DNA of 64,000 bases from Zerene cesonia (lineage: Eukaryota > Arthropoda > Insecta > Lepidoptera > Pieridae), in the NCBI RefSeq assembly GCF_012273895.1, contig NC_052104.1, positions 2,356,001-2,420,000 on the forward strand, written 5' to 3'. A program made the translations under genes and the position numbers. The notes below the pieces were generated by a model. The model saw only the letters and a list, made by a program, of their open reading frames with translations, had not been told where the DNA came from and did not search any database. This document shows, piece by piece, positions 50,601 to 63,818 of this stretch (its first letter is position 1; the number at the start of each line of letters is the position of its first letter).

Positions 50601-53600
50601 GCGAAAGAAATTTAAAATACAATGCGACTACAGACAAATGGACACAAATGCAAACATGATGAGGTTATATTTCCTGCAGCGACAAAACATATTTCAGGCT
50701 CACAAATACGTGCTTATATTGCAAGAGGTGAAACCTTTTAAAATATTTCATTTCATACGTAATTAGAATGTGTAAGAAATTAAATAGTAACATCGTTATG
50801 AAAACAAAGTATATTAAAAAGAGGTTCTAACGGGAAGCTAGCTGTTTTTAATAAGAATATACTAACATTACTGAATACAAGCTCTTTTTATACAAAGTGC
50901 TACATTTTCTCGCTTCTTTCTCGTAGAGGCAATATGTTACTGTGGCATATACGCTTTGGACAGTACATTTGTTTACGAAAATCATAATTTTCGTATGTTC
51001 TAATTGCCATTTTAAACAGCTCTGTATTCATTCCAAGAATAAAGGGGCTGGGCTAGATTAATCAGTTCTCTACTTGAGCACATAGATAAAACTTATGTTT
51101 CGTAAATAAAAGTATAATATTTGACACCCCTCAAAACCTTTTAATTAAGAGAAAGTGTCATTAGTTCTCGGAGAACAACGAATAAATTTCATTATTCAAT
51201 TGCAGAAGAGATTTGCTATTGCCATTTAAAAATATTAATATTCTTTTGACCTAATTTCATATTGTAAAGAGGGTTTATTTAAAACTACAAGCCATCCAGT
51301 GCAGGCTAAGACTTAGATAAGTAGGTCTTATTATACCGTTAGCTTAATTAAACTTTTTTCATTCGAAAAAGTCATCTAATGGATTGCAATACTTTAGCAT
51401 CAATTATAATTACATATAATAAGTTGCATGATGAATTATCACTAGTCTTGACATGTATCCGGTACGATTATCTTGGAAATAAGCAATATTTATAAAATTG
51501 TCGGTTAGAAACACCACGCAAATATGTTTTCCTCCAACATACTTACATAAGAGGTTTGCAAATGCAAATCCTTTTAGCTTCCGTTAACCAAAGAAAACTC
51601 GCTTAAAGTACCTTTCGATTCCTGACTTGTATACATTGTAAAAATAGGTAGGCAATATCGACTGCTTTTCATTTCTTAACAGCGCTATGCCTTTGAACCT
51701 ATCGACCTTTGAGGGTAGAGAAGTAGCGGTATTATGAAATCAATATCGGGTTCCCCTATTTGCTTCATGTGTCCATAATCCTCTATCAAAGGGAAAGGAG
51801 CGTTGTGTGTCCTGTATAACCTAATAATGTTGTAAGGCACGTGAGCCAATTTGGTCGTAAACGTGGCATTTTACAGCTTTGCAAGGAGGTTTCGACACGA
51901 GAAATCACTTCCAACAATCGGGTGATTTTCAATATCAGAATATGTCGTGATTTTAAATTGAAGTTAAATATAAAATGACAACACAAGTACAAATCAAAAT
52001 ATATTCAAGAAGAATTATTTTTCATGTCTTGTATCATCAAAGCGAATAACTAGTAATTATGATAACTATATCTGAAAGACGGAAAGAATGTTTATTCACC
52101 GCCACATAATGAAGTTTGCAAAAACTCTACAAAACATAAAATAGATTATTTAAATAGAATAATAACAAGGTGGACATTTAACTAATCAGTGTGATGCTAA
52201 AAAGGGTAACTCAACATGCAACTACACGTAATGCGGAGCGCTGATTTTCAGTAACCCCTTGTAAAAGTGCCAGTTAAGAGAATGAACATACATGCATACA
52301 AATATCACATGTAAAACATGATTAATAAGACATTTCGATGGTAAATAGGTTTCCAATTTGCATAATTCAGCGCAATACCAATTAGTACTAGCACCTGAGC
52401 ATTATCTCAACAATGCTATCGGCTTTATAGCTATGATTTATACATGGCTTTTGTCATTTTCAAGTGAAATTCGTAGCATAGGTGTGCTGCGCTAACAACT
52501 AGCGCAATGTTCCTATATGTATGTATATGTAGTTTAAGCAGTACTATTTATATTGATTTACTCTGTAACTTGTAACTTGTACGAATTTAAATGTAGTTTA
52601 TAACTGTTGCGTTCTAGTCAAACATCCATTCACATGAATAAAAGTTGTCAAGTGAATCATAAATAGCTTTAATTCATATCTCATTCATAAGAAACAAACG
52701 CACGTTCGCATTTATAATAACAATAGGGACTGTAAGCAAAATATTAAAGTCAATGTTTAAAGGTTCCGTGCAATTCATTGCTACGATATCAGGGTAGGCC
52801 TATAAAGGCCTATCATAACACCTGCGTTTATGAACATATATCGACTTTGAATTATTCATCAAAAACATAAAACAGAATTCAAGAAAAAATGTTAAGGTAA
52901 ACATGAACCGTTCTATAAAAAATATAAGCTCTATCTATGGCAGTAGTAAGCGAATCACGTGCTACGGTAATCTTATTTCTATCTGAACATCAAATAAATT
53001 GTACATTGAACTACTTCGTCGCCAGCCGTTTACAGTCAGTGTTAATAAAAGTGAAGTAAATCTTAAAAATTATTGCGTCTCAGGAGCTTAATGCCTCGAC
53101 TGTTCATTCAAATATAAGAGGGTAAAGTATGAAATAAATTATTTGACTTGGCTAAGGTTTATGTGTGACGTAATAAAACCACCCTGTAAACGTATACAAA
53201 TATATTACATTTACATTCTTATGAAAGCTATATAAACTATAAAAGAATTAATAAAGAGCGTGTTATTATAATGTAATAAACTTTTTCTACAAGAAAGGTC
53301 ACCTACATCTCTGGAGGTGTTACTATACCTAGTAAGGAATTCTCAAATGAGACCAAACGACAGAAATTTCCTATCACACACAAAAAGAATCACGTCGATC
53401 GGCTGAAAACGCATAGTCATCGAGTAACAAAACAAAAAAAAAAACATTCGAATTGAGAACCTCCAAATAGAGCGCTTCACAAATATAACGCTAGTTATAT
53501 ATACACTGCAGTTATTTGCTGACCTTACACATTGTAATAAGTTCTGCAATATCGATGTTTTCGGTAAACACGAATAACAGTAAGGATTCGAGGGTGTTGC

Positions 53601-54429
53601 GCAACTTCTGGCACAAGGCCACAGACGAACGATCTCATGGTGCTTTTACGCGATATCTACGGTATATCTAGACTTGTAAAATATGAGCGGTTGAAACCGC
53701 TGGCGCACAGGCGTTCATTATAATAAATTGGTATACAGACGCGTAGGCTTCGTAGACAATTTTACCTAGTAGAGTAATGCACCATCTATTTCTTTAAAAT
53801 TTCTCATATCGAAGTAATTATCTTGTAAAGGATTCGTGAAAACGCTACATTTAAAACGAGCAAGCCTTTTAACGACATTTACTTAAATTCATTTTATAAC
53901 AAACAAATATTCTTACCGCTATGTTCATTTTTTTTTAAATAAAATGCGGTTTGTATAAACTTATTTTCGCGTATCCAGTGTAACAACTAACAAATCTTTC
54001 GCTATAGCGAGCGTTTGAGACCGGCTGAAATACACCATCGCATGGCTTCCACACTTTACAATATAGCGAACATTTCAGTTCTTCCAAAAGCCTGGAAGTT
54101 TTCCGTTCGATTTGCTCTTAAGCTTCATGTGCGTCAAAACTTACTGAGCGGGAATGTTGGGAGGTGTTGCAATTTATACGAATTTCCTTTTTAAAATGCG
54201 CACAAATTCGACCGCAATGCGACTCATAGCAATATTCTTACTCTTATTCCCTTATCATAAAAAAAAATTATATTACAAGTACGATTAGAAAGTATAATTC
54301 AAAATTACTTAAAAATGCTAGGTGTAATGGCCTGTAATTGGATCTCAGTCTTGCCATTTATGGTAAATATTATGACTCTTAAAGTATTTTATATTATTTA
54401 AGATGTATATCTGTAGGCGATAAAAAAAA
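44641..54429. other. Long AT-rich stretch, nothing recognised
   Basis: Nearly 10 kb with no exon, no repeat with defined ends and only short AT-biased frames. It could be intergenic or a large intron. Confidence 0.4.
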
Positions 54430-54610
54430 AAGTAAAAGATACGAAAGTGTGTTTGTGGTTCACGTTGCAACGGAGTGATTTTATGATATGAATTTTATAT
54501 CCGTCGATAGTTAGCAATGTAGAGAATAACACAGGGTACATTTACTACGGCGAAATATTTAATTTCCATTTCTTTTGACTAAACGGGTGAAGCCGTGGGT
54601 GAAAAGCTAG
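54430..54610 (+). mobile_element. Helitron-like element, 3' part
   Basis: It includes GTTGCAACGGAGTGATTTTA and ends GGGTGAAGCCGTGGGTGAAA then AGCTAG before T, matching the family terminus. The left boundary is approximate. Confidence 0.55.
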
Positions 54611-56945
54611 TACCTAAATGATAATGGAAAAGTAATAAAAATATGCAATTTAGAGTACGGTTATTTTAGCATTGAAGGCAAGAATGCGTCAATTAAAATA
54701 CCCCAGAAAAATAAATCATATACAATAGGCAAACCAAAAAAGGTTAAAAAACGCTATGTAAAAATACTTTTTGTCTTCAGTATTCAGGTATATTTCATTC
54801 GGACGTTAATCTTGAAATCCGGGTAAGAACGGTAGACGTTTAAAAATGATAGTACTTATATTTGCGGACATTATCCCGGTCCAGACACAAGTGCAGAACC
54901 GACTGAAATAAATGCTACATCATGAGTGGAAAATAAGTTACCATTTATAACAATTCGAGTTTTCTACACACATTTATTTATTATCTTAAAAAAGGTTTCT
55001 AGTTAAAAGCTGGTCAGAGCGTAGCATACGTCGCTTTCTAACTATTCCCTTGCATTATAACAAGGTTTTGGAAACCATCCAAATTAGAAATAATACAATC
55101 TTCGCGAAGAGCGCGACTAATATGTGTGCCAACACAACTTGCGTTGAAAAGGCTGCATAATATTGCGTTCTAAATGACCAACTATTCGTAAAGATAAATA
55201 AACCATTATAATTTAAATATATGACATATCGCCTTCCATTACAAACGTTACGCAACCCCAACAAGTTTTTGAGAAAAATCTAATTAGCTTTCAGAATTCA
55301 GAGCGGACGTGAAATACGCGCGCACGTACTGCCTAGTTTTTGCAGAGTAACATAAAACATTGCTGTATAATTAAACTCACCCTTAATTACTGGTAAACAA
55401 ATATTCAGATTTTATAATAGCTGTACGAAACAATTTACGATCACGAATACTAATGGCACATTATTTTACGAGAATTAAAGCGATTGCACAATTGGTCAAT
55501 TACTTGTTTTAATTTAAAGTCAAATTCGTGTAAAAAAATAATTGAACGTTCTAGCTGACCGAGTAAATATAACGTATCACTAAAAAAAAAAATCGTTACA
55601 CGAAAGGACGAAATTTACTTAACAAAAGACTTGAGACGTCCTTTTGTTAAATATAGTAATATTTTCTTTAGTTTTGACAGATGAACTTTTTATAGTCAAA
55701 CACCACCACAGCTTATTGAATTAAGTTTCACTTTTGTATCATTATATTAACTGGCAGCAGTCCAAATAAAATCACTCGTTTACCGGGTATTTGGCGAGCA
55801 AATCTGGATGACCCAACGCTGCATAAAGAGTGGAAAAATAATATCCATTTCCCCTTCAATGTATTACATGAAAACTAAAAACTACCGTGACCTACAAACT
55901 TTATTACATTCAACTGAAATTCTGCTGTCTAGAGTTGAACAAGTGAAATTTCATAAGTCAATGGGTCGCACATTTGAATCGCTCCAACATACTGCCAATT
56001 GGATCATGTGTTTTATGTTTTGAACTAACAGCAATTTATTGAGAACTTGCAAAAGTATTGGTCATAACAAGGGTTATATAAACCGTTAAAATTAAGGTAC
56101 ATTGCTTGATTTGCAATATGAAAGCCATTTCTTTAGACTCGATTTTGAGACACTTTAAATTCACAGATTTGATCATAACTTTGTATACTTATAAAAGATT
56201 GGTGACTATAGAACAATGTCATGAGTATTTTTTTTAATTATCTTAATTATGATAGCCAGGATAAAATCATTTCCTAACGTATAAAAGCCAGTAAGATTAC
56301 AATAAAGAATTGAGTTGAATCGGTCATTTCAAAGAGTGTTTTGCGAGTTTTTTTTTCATATTTATTATTTTAATCAAACGGATAAGGTTTACATTTGGCT
56401 CTCAAAGATAAGACTAAAGTAATAAAGACTGAAATAAATTTACATATTTACAATATCTGTTGGCGTACCTTTATTTAAAATTTATATTATTTTAAAAACA
56501 GATAAAGAGAAGATGTATCACTAGGCAGCTCATAAAAGATATAACCTTTTTCTGTTTCGCTACCGTATTATGACAAGATATTTTTTTTTTTTTTCATATT
56601 ATCTCCAATTTTATTGGTATAATTCTCTTATTTTATATATACCCACTAGACAGTGCACTGTAATTAGTTGAACACACCATAAATTACGACCTAATTTTAG
56701 CTCTAATTCAAAACATGATAGTTTGACACACTTCGAAACTTGTAAACCCGAGGGACAAGTGTATGATTCATCGTATTGGTGGATGAACAATAATTTTAGC
56801 TTTTATATGAATACGGGCATTATTTATTTGATATCGTAGTGTAATTCACTATCAGTCAAAAATATCTGAGCCAATATTCTTTGAATTAACATAATGTTTA
56901 CTATACCTACAACATATACCTATACATTTAGAAAATGTATTTATG
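54611..56945. other. No gene recognised
   Basis: A plus-strand frame open from 55751 to 56023 (91 codons, ATG at 55808) is not low-complexity but has no recognised domain or clear splice sites. A hairpin (55619-55650) and a 17-base T run near 56579 are the only structures noted. Confidence 0.35.
55619..55650. repeat. Hairpin with 12-bp arms
   Basis: TTAACAAAAGAC pairs with GTCCTTTTGTTAA apart from one bulged base, around a short loop. Confidence 0.6.
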
Positions 56946-57199
56946 ATTTTTTATTTATTTATTTCTACAATTGATGAAAATATGTAATATATATGTGGGA
57001 GTCGAGCACACTTCGGCACGAATTGGGCCAGCAAGAACCGGGAAAGTATCACGCACCCCACAAAAACCCGGCGTGAAACAATAGCATGCTATTGCGTTTC
57101 GTAAGGTGAGTGTGGGAGCCGGAGGCCCATGCCCACGCCTCTCCAATTGTTCATGGACGGTGGAAGCGCTTACCATCAGGCGACCCACCAGCTCCATTG
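56946..57199 (-). mobile_element. Retrotransposon fragment with AAAT-type tail
   Basis: Read on the minus strand, it starts GAGCTGGTGGGTCGCCTGAT, contains GGGCATGGGCCTCCGG, and ends in an AAATAAATAAATAAAAAA tail. The opening motif recurs at 62961 in the opposite orientation, so both belong to one dispersed family, probably a 5'-truncated LINE or a SINE. Confidence 0.5.
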
Positions 57200-57418
57200 C
57201 CGACTATGGAATAATATACTTGCTAAACTAATCTTGTGTAATTTGCAATTTCTTTACAGTTAAACAAGCTCTTGAATAATAATACAAATTTTTTACAAAT
57301 CTGCTAAAATTGACATGTTATATTTTAAAATTCCTGATATAGTATTTAGTGAAAATGAATATAATAACAATTAAAGACAAGGGTATAGCATAATTTAAAA
57401 CTATGAAAAATTCATGAG

Positions 57419-57592
57419 AGCGAACAGCCTAGCGAGGCTTTTGCCGCGCCAAGCAGCTCGATCTATGTAGACTTGCCTCGACCTACGAAAACGCATATTA
57501 TGGTGCAAAGGCATCTTAGTGTTTACCGCGCGTACTCTGGATGCGTCTGTTTCGTGCTCTCGAGCGGCAAATGCCTCGCGAGGCTGCTCGCG
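57419..57592. mobile_element. Short element with 32-bp terminal inverted repeats
   Basis: The left end 57419-57450 (core CAGCCTAGCGAGGC, then TTTTGCCGC) and the reverse complement of 57561-57592 (core CAGCCTCGCGAGGC, then ATTTGCCGC) agree at about 26 of 32 positions. The 110-base interior has no transposase frame, so this is a MITE-like or foldback element. An AATTCAT motif lies just outside both ends but at unequal distances, so the true ends and duplication are unsettled. Two frames of about 65 codons here are by-products of the repeat. Confidence 0.6.
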
Positions 57593-57619
57593 CTGTATCA
57601 ACGCGCCGTTTTATATGAA

Positions 57620-60600
57620 TTCGCCACAATTATAAATCCTCTCTTATTTGGTACAAAAATAAATCGTTAATTATAATGAAAAACTTTCATGTGTCTTCGT
57701 TTCCAATTAAAATTTTAATAATATTGTTTCCGACAAATGACGGATGTAGCGGGCTTTTGAACCGTATCATTTAATATTTAATCTTTTCAGAATACATAAT
57801 AAAAGTAAATATTGATCAACAACCGAATTAATACTTGGACGTATCGTGTAAGACACCCACTGACTAACCAAGTGGTAACTTTAAAATTGAATTTACTGAG
57901 ACGTGGCCCATATTGTTCGGTTAGTGCGCTCTAATTATATTTACTCTGTCTCCTGTTACAATATAACCAGACTCAAGTTTCAGTTTTAACAGTATCTTTA
58001 TGAAGTTCTACATTTTGTTCCGAGCTGGGTTTCTTTGCCCCTTTTCTTTTCGAGTTTTTCTTTGGAACCTTTTGTCTGGGATACTTTTCACTTAAATTAT
58101 ATATAATTTCATCGATTTACAATATATATTTTAATACGGTTCGTGAAAGTTTCAACAGCTGCCCAATCATATTGAATTTCTCATGTTGCAGAACCTTTCG
58201 AAACAAAGTTTTTCTTTGTTCGTTTCAGAGCAAATGTGAACTATTTGCAAGTGAAATAAAATTTGTTTTTAGAAATAAATGTCTGATTTAATTTTTGTAG
58301 AGAATGGCGCACTATTTTTTATATGTCATAATAAGAGAGGAATTTAAACTGGTGTTAATCTTTTATCTGAATTAATTGGTTACATTACTAACATACGAAA
58401 GCAGACATTCCAACATCCGAGTTGCATTCATGTGCTGTGGTCCATGTTTTAAACTTTCAGTGCATACGAAACATTGTGAACCGTCAAAAATGAAAAGCTT
58501 AACCCTTCATAATTTTCTATTTTTGAGGCACGCTTTTCGTTTCGGCAGCAGACGTTCATCATTTGTTTCGCCAACCTGACACGACCGAATGAAACGTGAA
58601 ATTTTCATATCCTTCGAAAAATACAAAACGTCCGTGTAACAAGGATTTATAACAAAATGTTAGGACGGGTCACACAACTTTTCACAATACAGCTTGGCCA
58701 GCACAACTTTCGCTCCCGATGTTTGTTAATTGTATATACGTGTATTCATTATAACGTCTGTTATTTTTGGACTCGCATGGATATGAAATAATAACGAACA
58801 AAATACCGTTTTTTTTTCAACACGGCATATAGAGTCGTTTCAACAAAAACACACTCCTCAAATTAATCCCAACGCAATAGTCGTGCAATATTCTAATTGA
58901 TCATGCAGTTTACAAACAATGCAATTCAAAGCGATCCAATTTAACTAGATTCGCCCTAGGGCAGTCGATTGCAGTCAAAATCATCAACCTATTGTCCACT
59001 AGTGACAATCACGACTTGTAGCTAATAAATCTGTGAACTAACACATAATAGATTCAAATGACAAAAGATGAGTTATAATCAGACGTGCTTCACACGCAGT
59101 AACAGGGAACAACTATAGATATAACAAGCTTAATACATGATTAAATCCAGGTCATTTAGGCAACGCACACATCGGTGTATCTGAAAAGAGCATCGCCGAA
59201 TGTTTATATTTAAAAGTTCCACCTCGCACCCTCGTATCTCAGATCGGCACACGCTCAAAACCGCACGGTCGGTTGGTAGTCATTAGTCTGATTAATGAGT
59301 GGACGCGTTCAGGATTATGCGCTAATTCCGCAAAAAAATCCCTCCTATCAGAGGTTGGGAAAAATAACGGTGGCATTGCTGGCCGGACGAATTTCAAGCG
59401 AGTTTTAAATTAATCAGCGGGCTTGGTTAGCGCAAGAGGCAATTAAAAATTTGCAATGGTAATTCGGGAGCTGGCGTATGTTGTGGTCTTTGGAGACCTA
59501 ATAAAAGGGATCATCGGAACGGTGAATATGTCCCGGATTGAATTGCCACACCGACGCGAGGTGGAAATGAAAATACAACACATATTCGCTTGGGATATTA
59601 TAATATCACCACCTAAATATAAATTTTATGTAGCATAAAAATAAAGGTCATATTTAATACAATTAACGAAATGTTCCCAAGAGAAATTGTTACAATAATA
59701 CATAAAAACGTGTGGGAGGTAGGCTCATCGGCGATTGCGCGTGGGTGGAATTTTCTTATGTGAACTTACGCCCCCGCATCATTTAACAATATATCTGTAT
59801 CGCATAGAGAGAACATTAATACAAAAGTGTGACTGGGAAGACGTAGTGTAATTTAATTAAATAAAAATATTTGTTGATTGTTTCTGTATCCATTATAAAA
59901 GAAATATGTAACAATACTCGTATACCTTGCATGTTAGGTAAGTAACAGCTGTCTCTCTAAAACCAAGCTCTCACCGACACTGTATCCATTTTTCACGAAT
60001 GTACTCGACGAATTCGCGGCATGTGACATTTGCTAAAGTTTTTATCCTATCTCTTGAATATTCCACACACCAACGAATGTGACAAGCACTGCGCGTTCCA
60101 AAATGAAATATAAGTTTTCGTTTTTGTACAGCTTGTGTGATTAAAGGACCTAGGGGCGGGAGAATAAATATTTGACATTAACATTATCGCTTCTCTTCCC
60201 TGTGTTATAATCACCCCGGTTGAAGTTCAGGGAATTGTGAGTCAAATGCAGTTGTATAACTTACAAATAAGGAACTTTTAGAACATTAAACTTTGAATAT
60301 CTTAACTGCAAGAAAACATTCATATTCAGCATTAAAATTACATTTGAAAATAGTTGTATTTATGAATGAACATGTATTAAACGCTTAGTTTTAATAAAGA
60401 AACAAATTTACGAGTTACATATAGAATAAAATGCTGTATCCGTGTAATATTACAGGCAAATATTTGAGCACTGTCCACATGGCGAAAGCCTTTGGGCCAA
60501 ATCTAAGGGCGTTACGTCTGTGTTGCGCTTTCCTTTGACAAGGCTGCGGACATGATACAATAGTTACTTGGTACATACTGCCTTGAACTCGAGTATACAA

Positions 60601-62950
60601 AGTTGTTTAATTAATATAATGCTCATGTTAAATATATACGAAATAGTGGTTGTTTAAATTTGGTTTACTATTTAATTTATCAGTAATTGAAGGAAAATTT
60701 TTTATCGTTTGTGTAATGGTATATATTCATGGAGTGATACCATTGATCCCCAGAAAGGTCGGCGATCTTTGGTGTAGAGAAGATTTATAAAGCTTTAACT
60801 CGTACCCCTCGCAATAAGTCCTTGTATCAGTAAGAAAATATATTATATCTGAATGTAAGTATTCAATAGAACCTGTCGCAATGTCAGATGTATGCCTGTC
60901 ACAGTCCGCTGTGCCTGGGATCGCAACAAATTATTTATCCACGACTAAAAAAATTTGTTACTTAATACTTTTAATGCAACCTGCACAAAACCGATCCAAA
61001 AAATGGTTTTACTCAATGAAAGCTGCATCACACTTTGTTCTGCAACTTTTTGATGGAATTGCATTTTAAATTACGGAGAAGGAAATTTACACCTCGCTTC
61101 GTTGGTTCCACTTATTTTTATACACCGGTTTTATTTTCTATATCGGCCTAGATACGTCAATGTCGGTTATAATTTATTGATTGGTGATTAGTCAAATAAA
61201 TTAAAAATTGTGTGTCATTTCCAATTTTTTTTAATTATCAATACTTTAGCGGATAAATTCCTACCTAACAAAAATTGTGTAATCACGTAAAATATAAGAG
61301 CTTCGAAATAGTAATTTTCAACCATTACCGAGTAGATACAAATATTATATGTTCAAGTACAAATATCCTTCGGTATTCAGTAATACGTGACTTAATCTCT
61401 GTAGGTACCGAGTTGTAAAATGCACGGCATCCCAAGTCGCAACTTGGAGACACGCGGAACATCTAATAACATCCAGTAATAAGACCGTCTGCCAACTTGG
61501 GGCCGAGGTGAACTTATAACAAAGGATTTGCGAAACTGACGTGATATATATCAATTATTTGCTAGAATTGAAATGGGAATTGAATGCTACTATGAGTACA
61601 AATAAATTAATAAGAATTTCGTAATTTGGACTTTTCGAAAAAGTTTGTTGCAGGAAAAAGTACTTGAGGAGTAGAAAGCGTTTATTTAACAAATATTACT
61701 TACCCAAGTATAGGTAAATTTTCTTTTCATTAGTAATAAAAACATTAAGATTGCATACGGACACAATACATTTGATAAATTTATAATCTTTAAACACGGC
61801 AGATTACCTATACGACAATCCAAATCTTTATCGTCTAACATAATTGAGAATGTTCTAGAAATTTCGTTTCAGCTACAATTGGAAACAGCGGTGAACACAC
61901 CGCAGGTAATACGTCTCAACGTAGCTGCAATGTGACGCATTCAATGGTGCAACGCTTCGCATTTGTACGCCTCTTACGCGGACATTGATCAAGCTCTGAG
62001 CGTAGTTGGCCATTAGTTTTGAGCATATAACGATACTCGATGCAATTGTGGATGTGTCTATGCATTCAATGACTAAACGGTAAGCGCCCTGAGTGTATTA
62101 TATTACGATACCGAACTACAGTCGAACAACACGAGTACTGAACTTATGCATATTGACAAAATGCGAAATATGTACAAAAAATAATTATTTAGGTAAGTTA
62201 CGTGCATAATCACATGATAGATTGAGACAGATTGAAATATAAGGGACATCACAGAACGAGTAATTTCAAAAAATATATTCACAATCACTTGTAAAAGTAC
62301 ACATGAATAAACAAAAAAATATTAGATTTTGAATTGAAATCTAAACACTCTAATTTAATTTAAATATTTTATTTTCAGAAATAACATAATCAACAAACGT
62401 AATCTCAATCATATCGTAAGGCGTTTCCTAATAGAATTTCCATTTTCCGCAGTAATTAAACAGAACAACAGCTCGCTTTATTCTCGAGCACTCAATAACG
62501 ATACTAACAAGCAATAACAAGCGAATAACAGAGTCATACTGCTCCAGACACATAATAAAAGACGAATATCCAAAACACCTCCTGCTGGCCCTTAAATTAA
62601 AGAGGGTTGACACTTTACGAACTTAGCGGGATAAATTATGACGTAGCAACGACTGGCGCTCATTAATAACAAGGTTATTATTTAAAGTCAACGTTTAATG
62701 TAAAATGTGATCCAGGTTGCGTCGGATCCAAAATCCGCTGTTTGAATACGCGTTATATGGGATTAAGTGATTACCAGGTGTATTTTTTATTTCGATTTCA
62801 TACGCATCCTTTTGTTTGATACAGAAGGCTATGTGTACGTAAGCAGGTATCTAGTTTGCGAATTTAATCGCATATAAGAATTTGATATTATGATGGTATA
62901 GAGTATAGACTTTATAGTTATACCGTCTTACTGTTTTTTTATGTCATAGC
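57620..62950. other. No gene recognised
   Basis: AT-rich sequence. A GC-elevated block at about 59200-59460 (CGCACGGTCGGTTGG, GTCTGATTAATGAG, GCATTGCTGGCCGG) has no usable frame and is a candidate regulatory element. Nothing else was recognised. Confidence 0.35.
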
Positions 62951-63130
62951 GGGCAACTGAGCTGGTGGTTCGCCTAATGGTAAGTGGTCACCACCGCCCA
63001 CGAACATTCGCAGTGGTAGTGCCTTTGCGAATGTGCAGCCCGTTTTTAGAGGTAAAGGAAAAGGAAAGGATTGACGAATGGAAAAAGAAATTGACTGGGA
63101 CGGGTGAAGAAAAGAAAATGGGCCTTCGGA
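62951..63130 (+). mobile_element. Retrotransposon fragment, same family as 56946-57199
   Basis: It contains GAGCTGGTGGTTCGCCTAAT, then GGTAAGTGGTCACCACCGCC, and ends near ATGGGCCTTCGG, all with counterparts in the minus-strand copy at 57000-57199. The 67-codon frame at 62965 is part of this repeat. Confidence 0.5.
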
Positions 63131-63256
63131 TCAATATCATAAACGCGAAAGTTTGTGAGTATGGATAGAAATTTGGTACGGAGATAAATATGGTCTGGAT
63201 TAGCATATAGCCTTATTACCCGGGTACCACGCGAGTGATGCCGCGGTCTACAGCTT
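63131..63256 (+). mobile_element. Degraded Helitron-like element
   Basis: It starts TCAATATCATAAACGCGAAA, includes AGAAATTTGGTACGGAGATA, and ends CGCGAGTGATGCCGCGGTCT then ACAGCTTG. The terminal GCTAG of the family is changed to GCTTG. It directly abuts the preceding fragment. Confidence 0.45.
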
Positions 63257-63646
63257 GTTGGTATAATGTGGTATATATAATATGCTAACAATGTATTATG
63301 GTATGAAAGTAGGTGTAATGCCATTATATTTAGTAACATAGTACCCCATTATTTCATCAATACTTTAATAATAGATCTACATTGTTATTTATTCCAATAG
63401 TAAGAAAATAGACAATTCGCCAGAATCTACTCCCATCACGAGTTCATACATAATATAATATACCCAGACAATATTATTTCCGTAGCTTTATCTTAATTTC
63501 AACTAGTGTCACATAACTCACACGAGTGGAAATGTATGGCCTACGTGCGAATTCATCTGACATGTACCTTCGTACCACGCGCTCCGTGCGTTGAAATGTT
63601 TCATACACCTAGCGGGAATTTATACGTAGTGGGTATGTGTTAGCGC
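63257..63646. other. No gene recognised
   Basis: AT-rich spacer between two repeats. Confidence 0.4.
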
Positions 63647-63659
63647 TTAGGTTATAAGG
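63647..63659. repeat. Target-site duplication, left copy
   Basis: TTAGGTTATAAGG, identical to 63806-63818. Confidence 0.85.
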
Positions 63660-63805
63660 ATTTTTTTTTTTGTGAAGTCCCGTGTGGGATACTGTGGGAC
63701 ACTGGGATATGGGGCAGATGATATACATCTGTTTCACTGATCGAATTTTTTTATGGACAAGTAGGTGATCAGCTTTGTGTCCTGCCAGACCGGGACGGTT
63801 TTGTT
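63660..63805 (-). mobile_element. 5'-truncated SINE with 13-bp target-site duplication
   Basis: On the plus strand, a T run (minus-strand poly-A) is followed by GTGAAGTCCCGTGT and ATGGGGCAGATGATATACAT, the 3' end shared with the SINE at 27704-28898. TTAGGTTATAAGG flanks it perfectly at 63647-63659 and 63806-63818. The tRNA-like head is absent, so reverse transcription probably stopped just short of it. The last 182 bases of the window beyond the insertion hold no recognised feature. Confidence 0.85.
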
Positions 63806-63818
63806 TTAGGTTATAAGG
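63806..63818. repeat. Target-site duplication, right copy
   Basis: TTAGGTTATAAGG, identical to 63647-63659. Confidence 0.85.

Noticed and set aside
55751..56023. 91-codon open plus-strand stretch as a gene
   Set aside because: No domain, no good splice or polyadenylation context, and no way to separate it from chance without comparison.
56955..57197. 80-codon minus-strand frame
   Set aside because: Entirely inside a retrotransposon fragment.
57401..57670. Frames of about 65 codons on both strands
   Set aside because: They overlap the inverted-repeat element and mirror its ends.
62965..63339. Several overlapping frames
   Set aside because: They translate repeat fragments (a LINE/SINE piece and a Helitron-like end).
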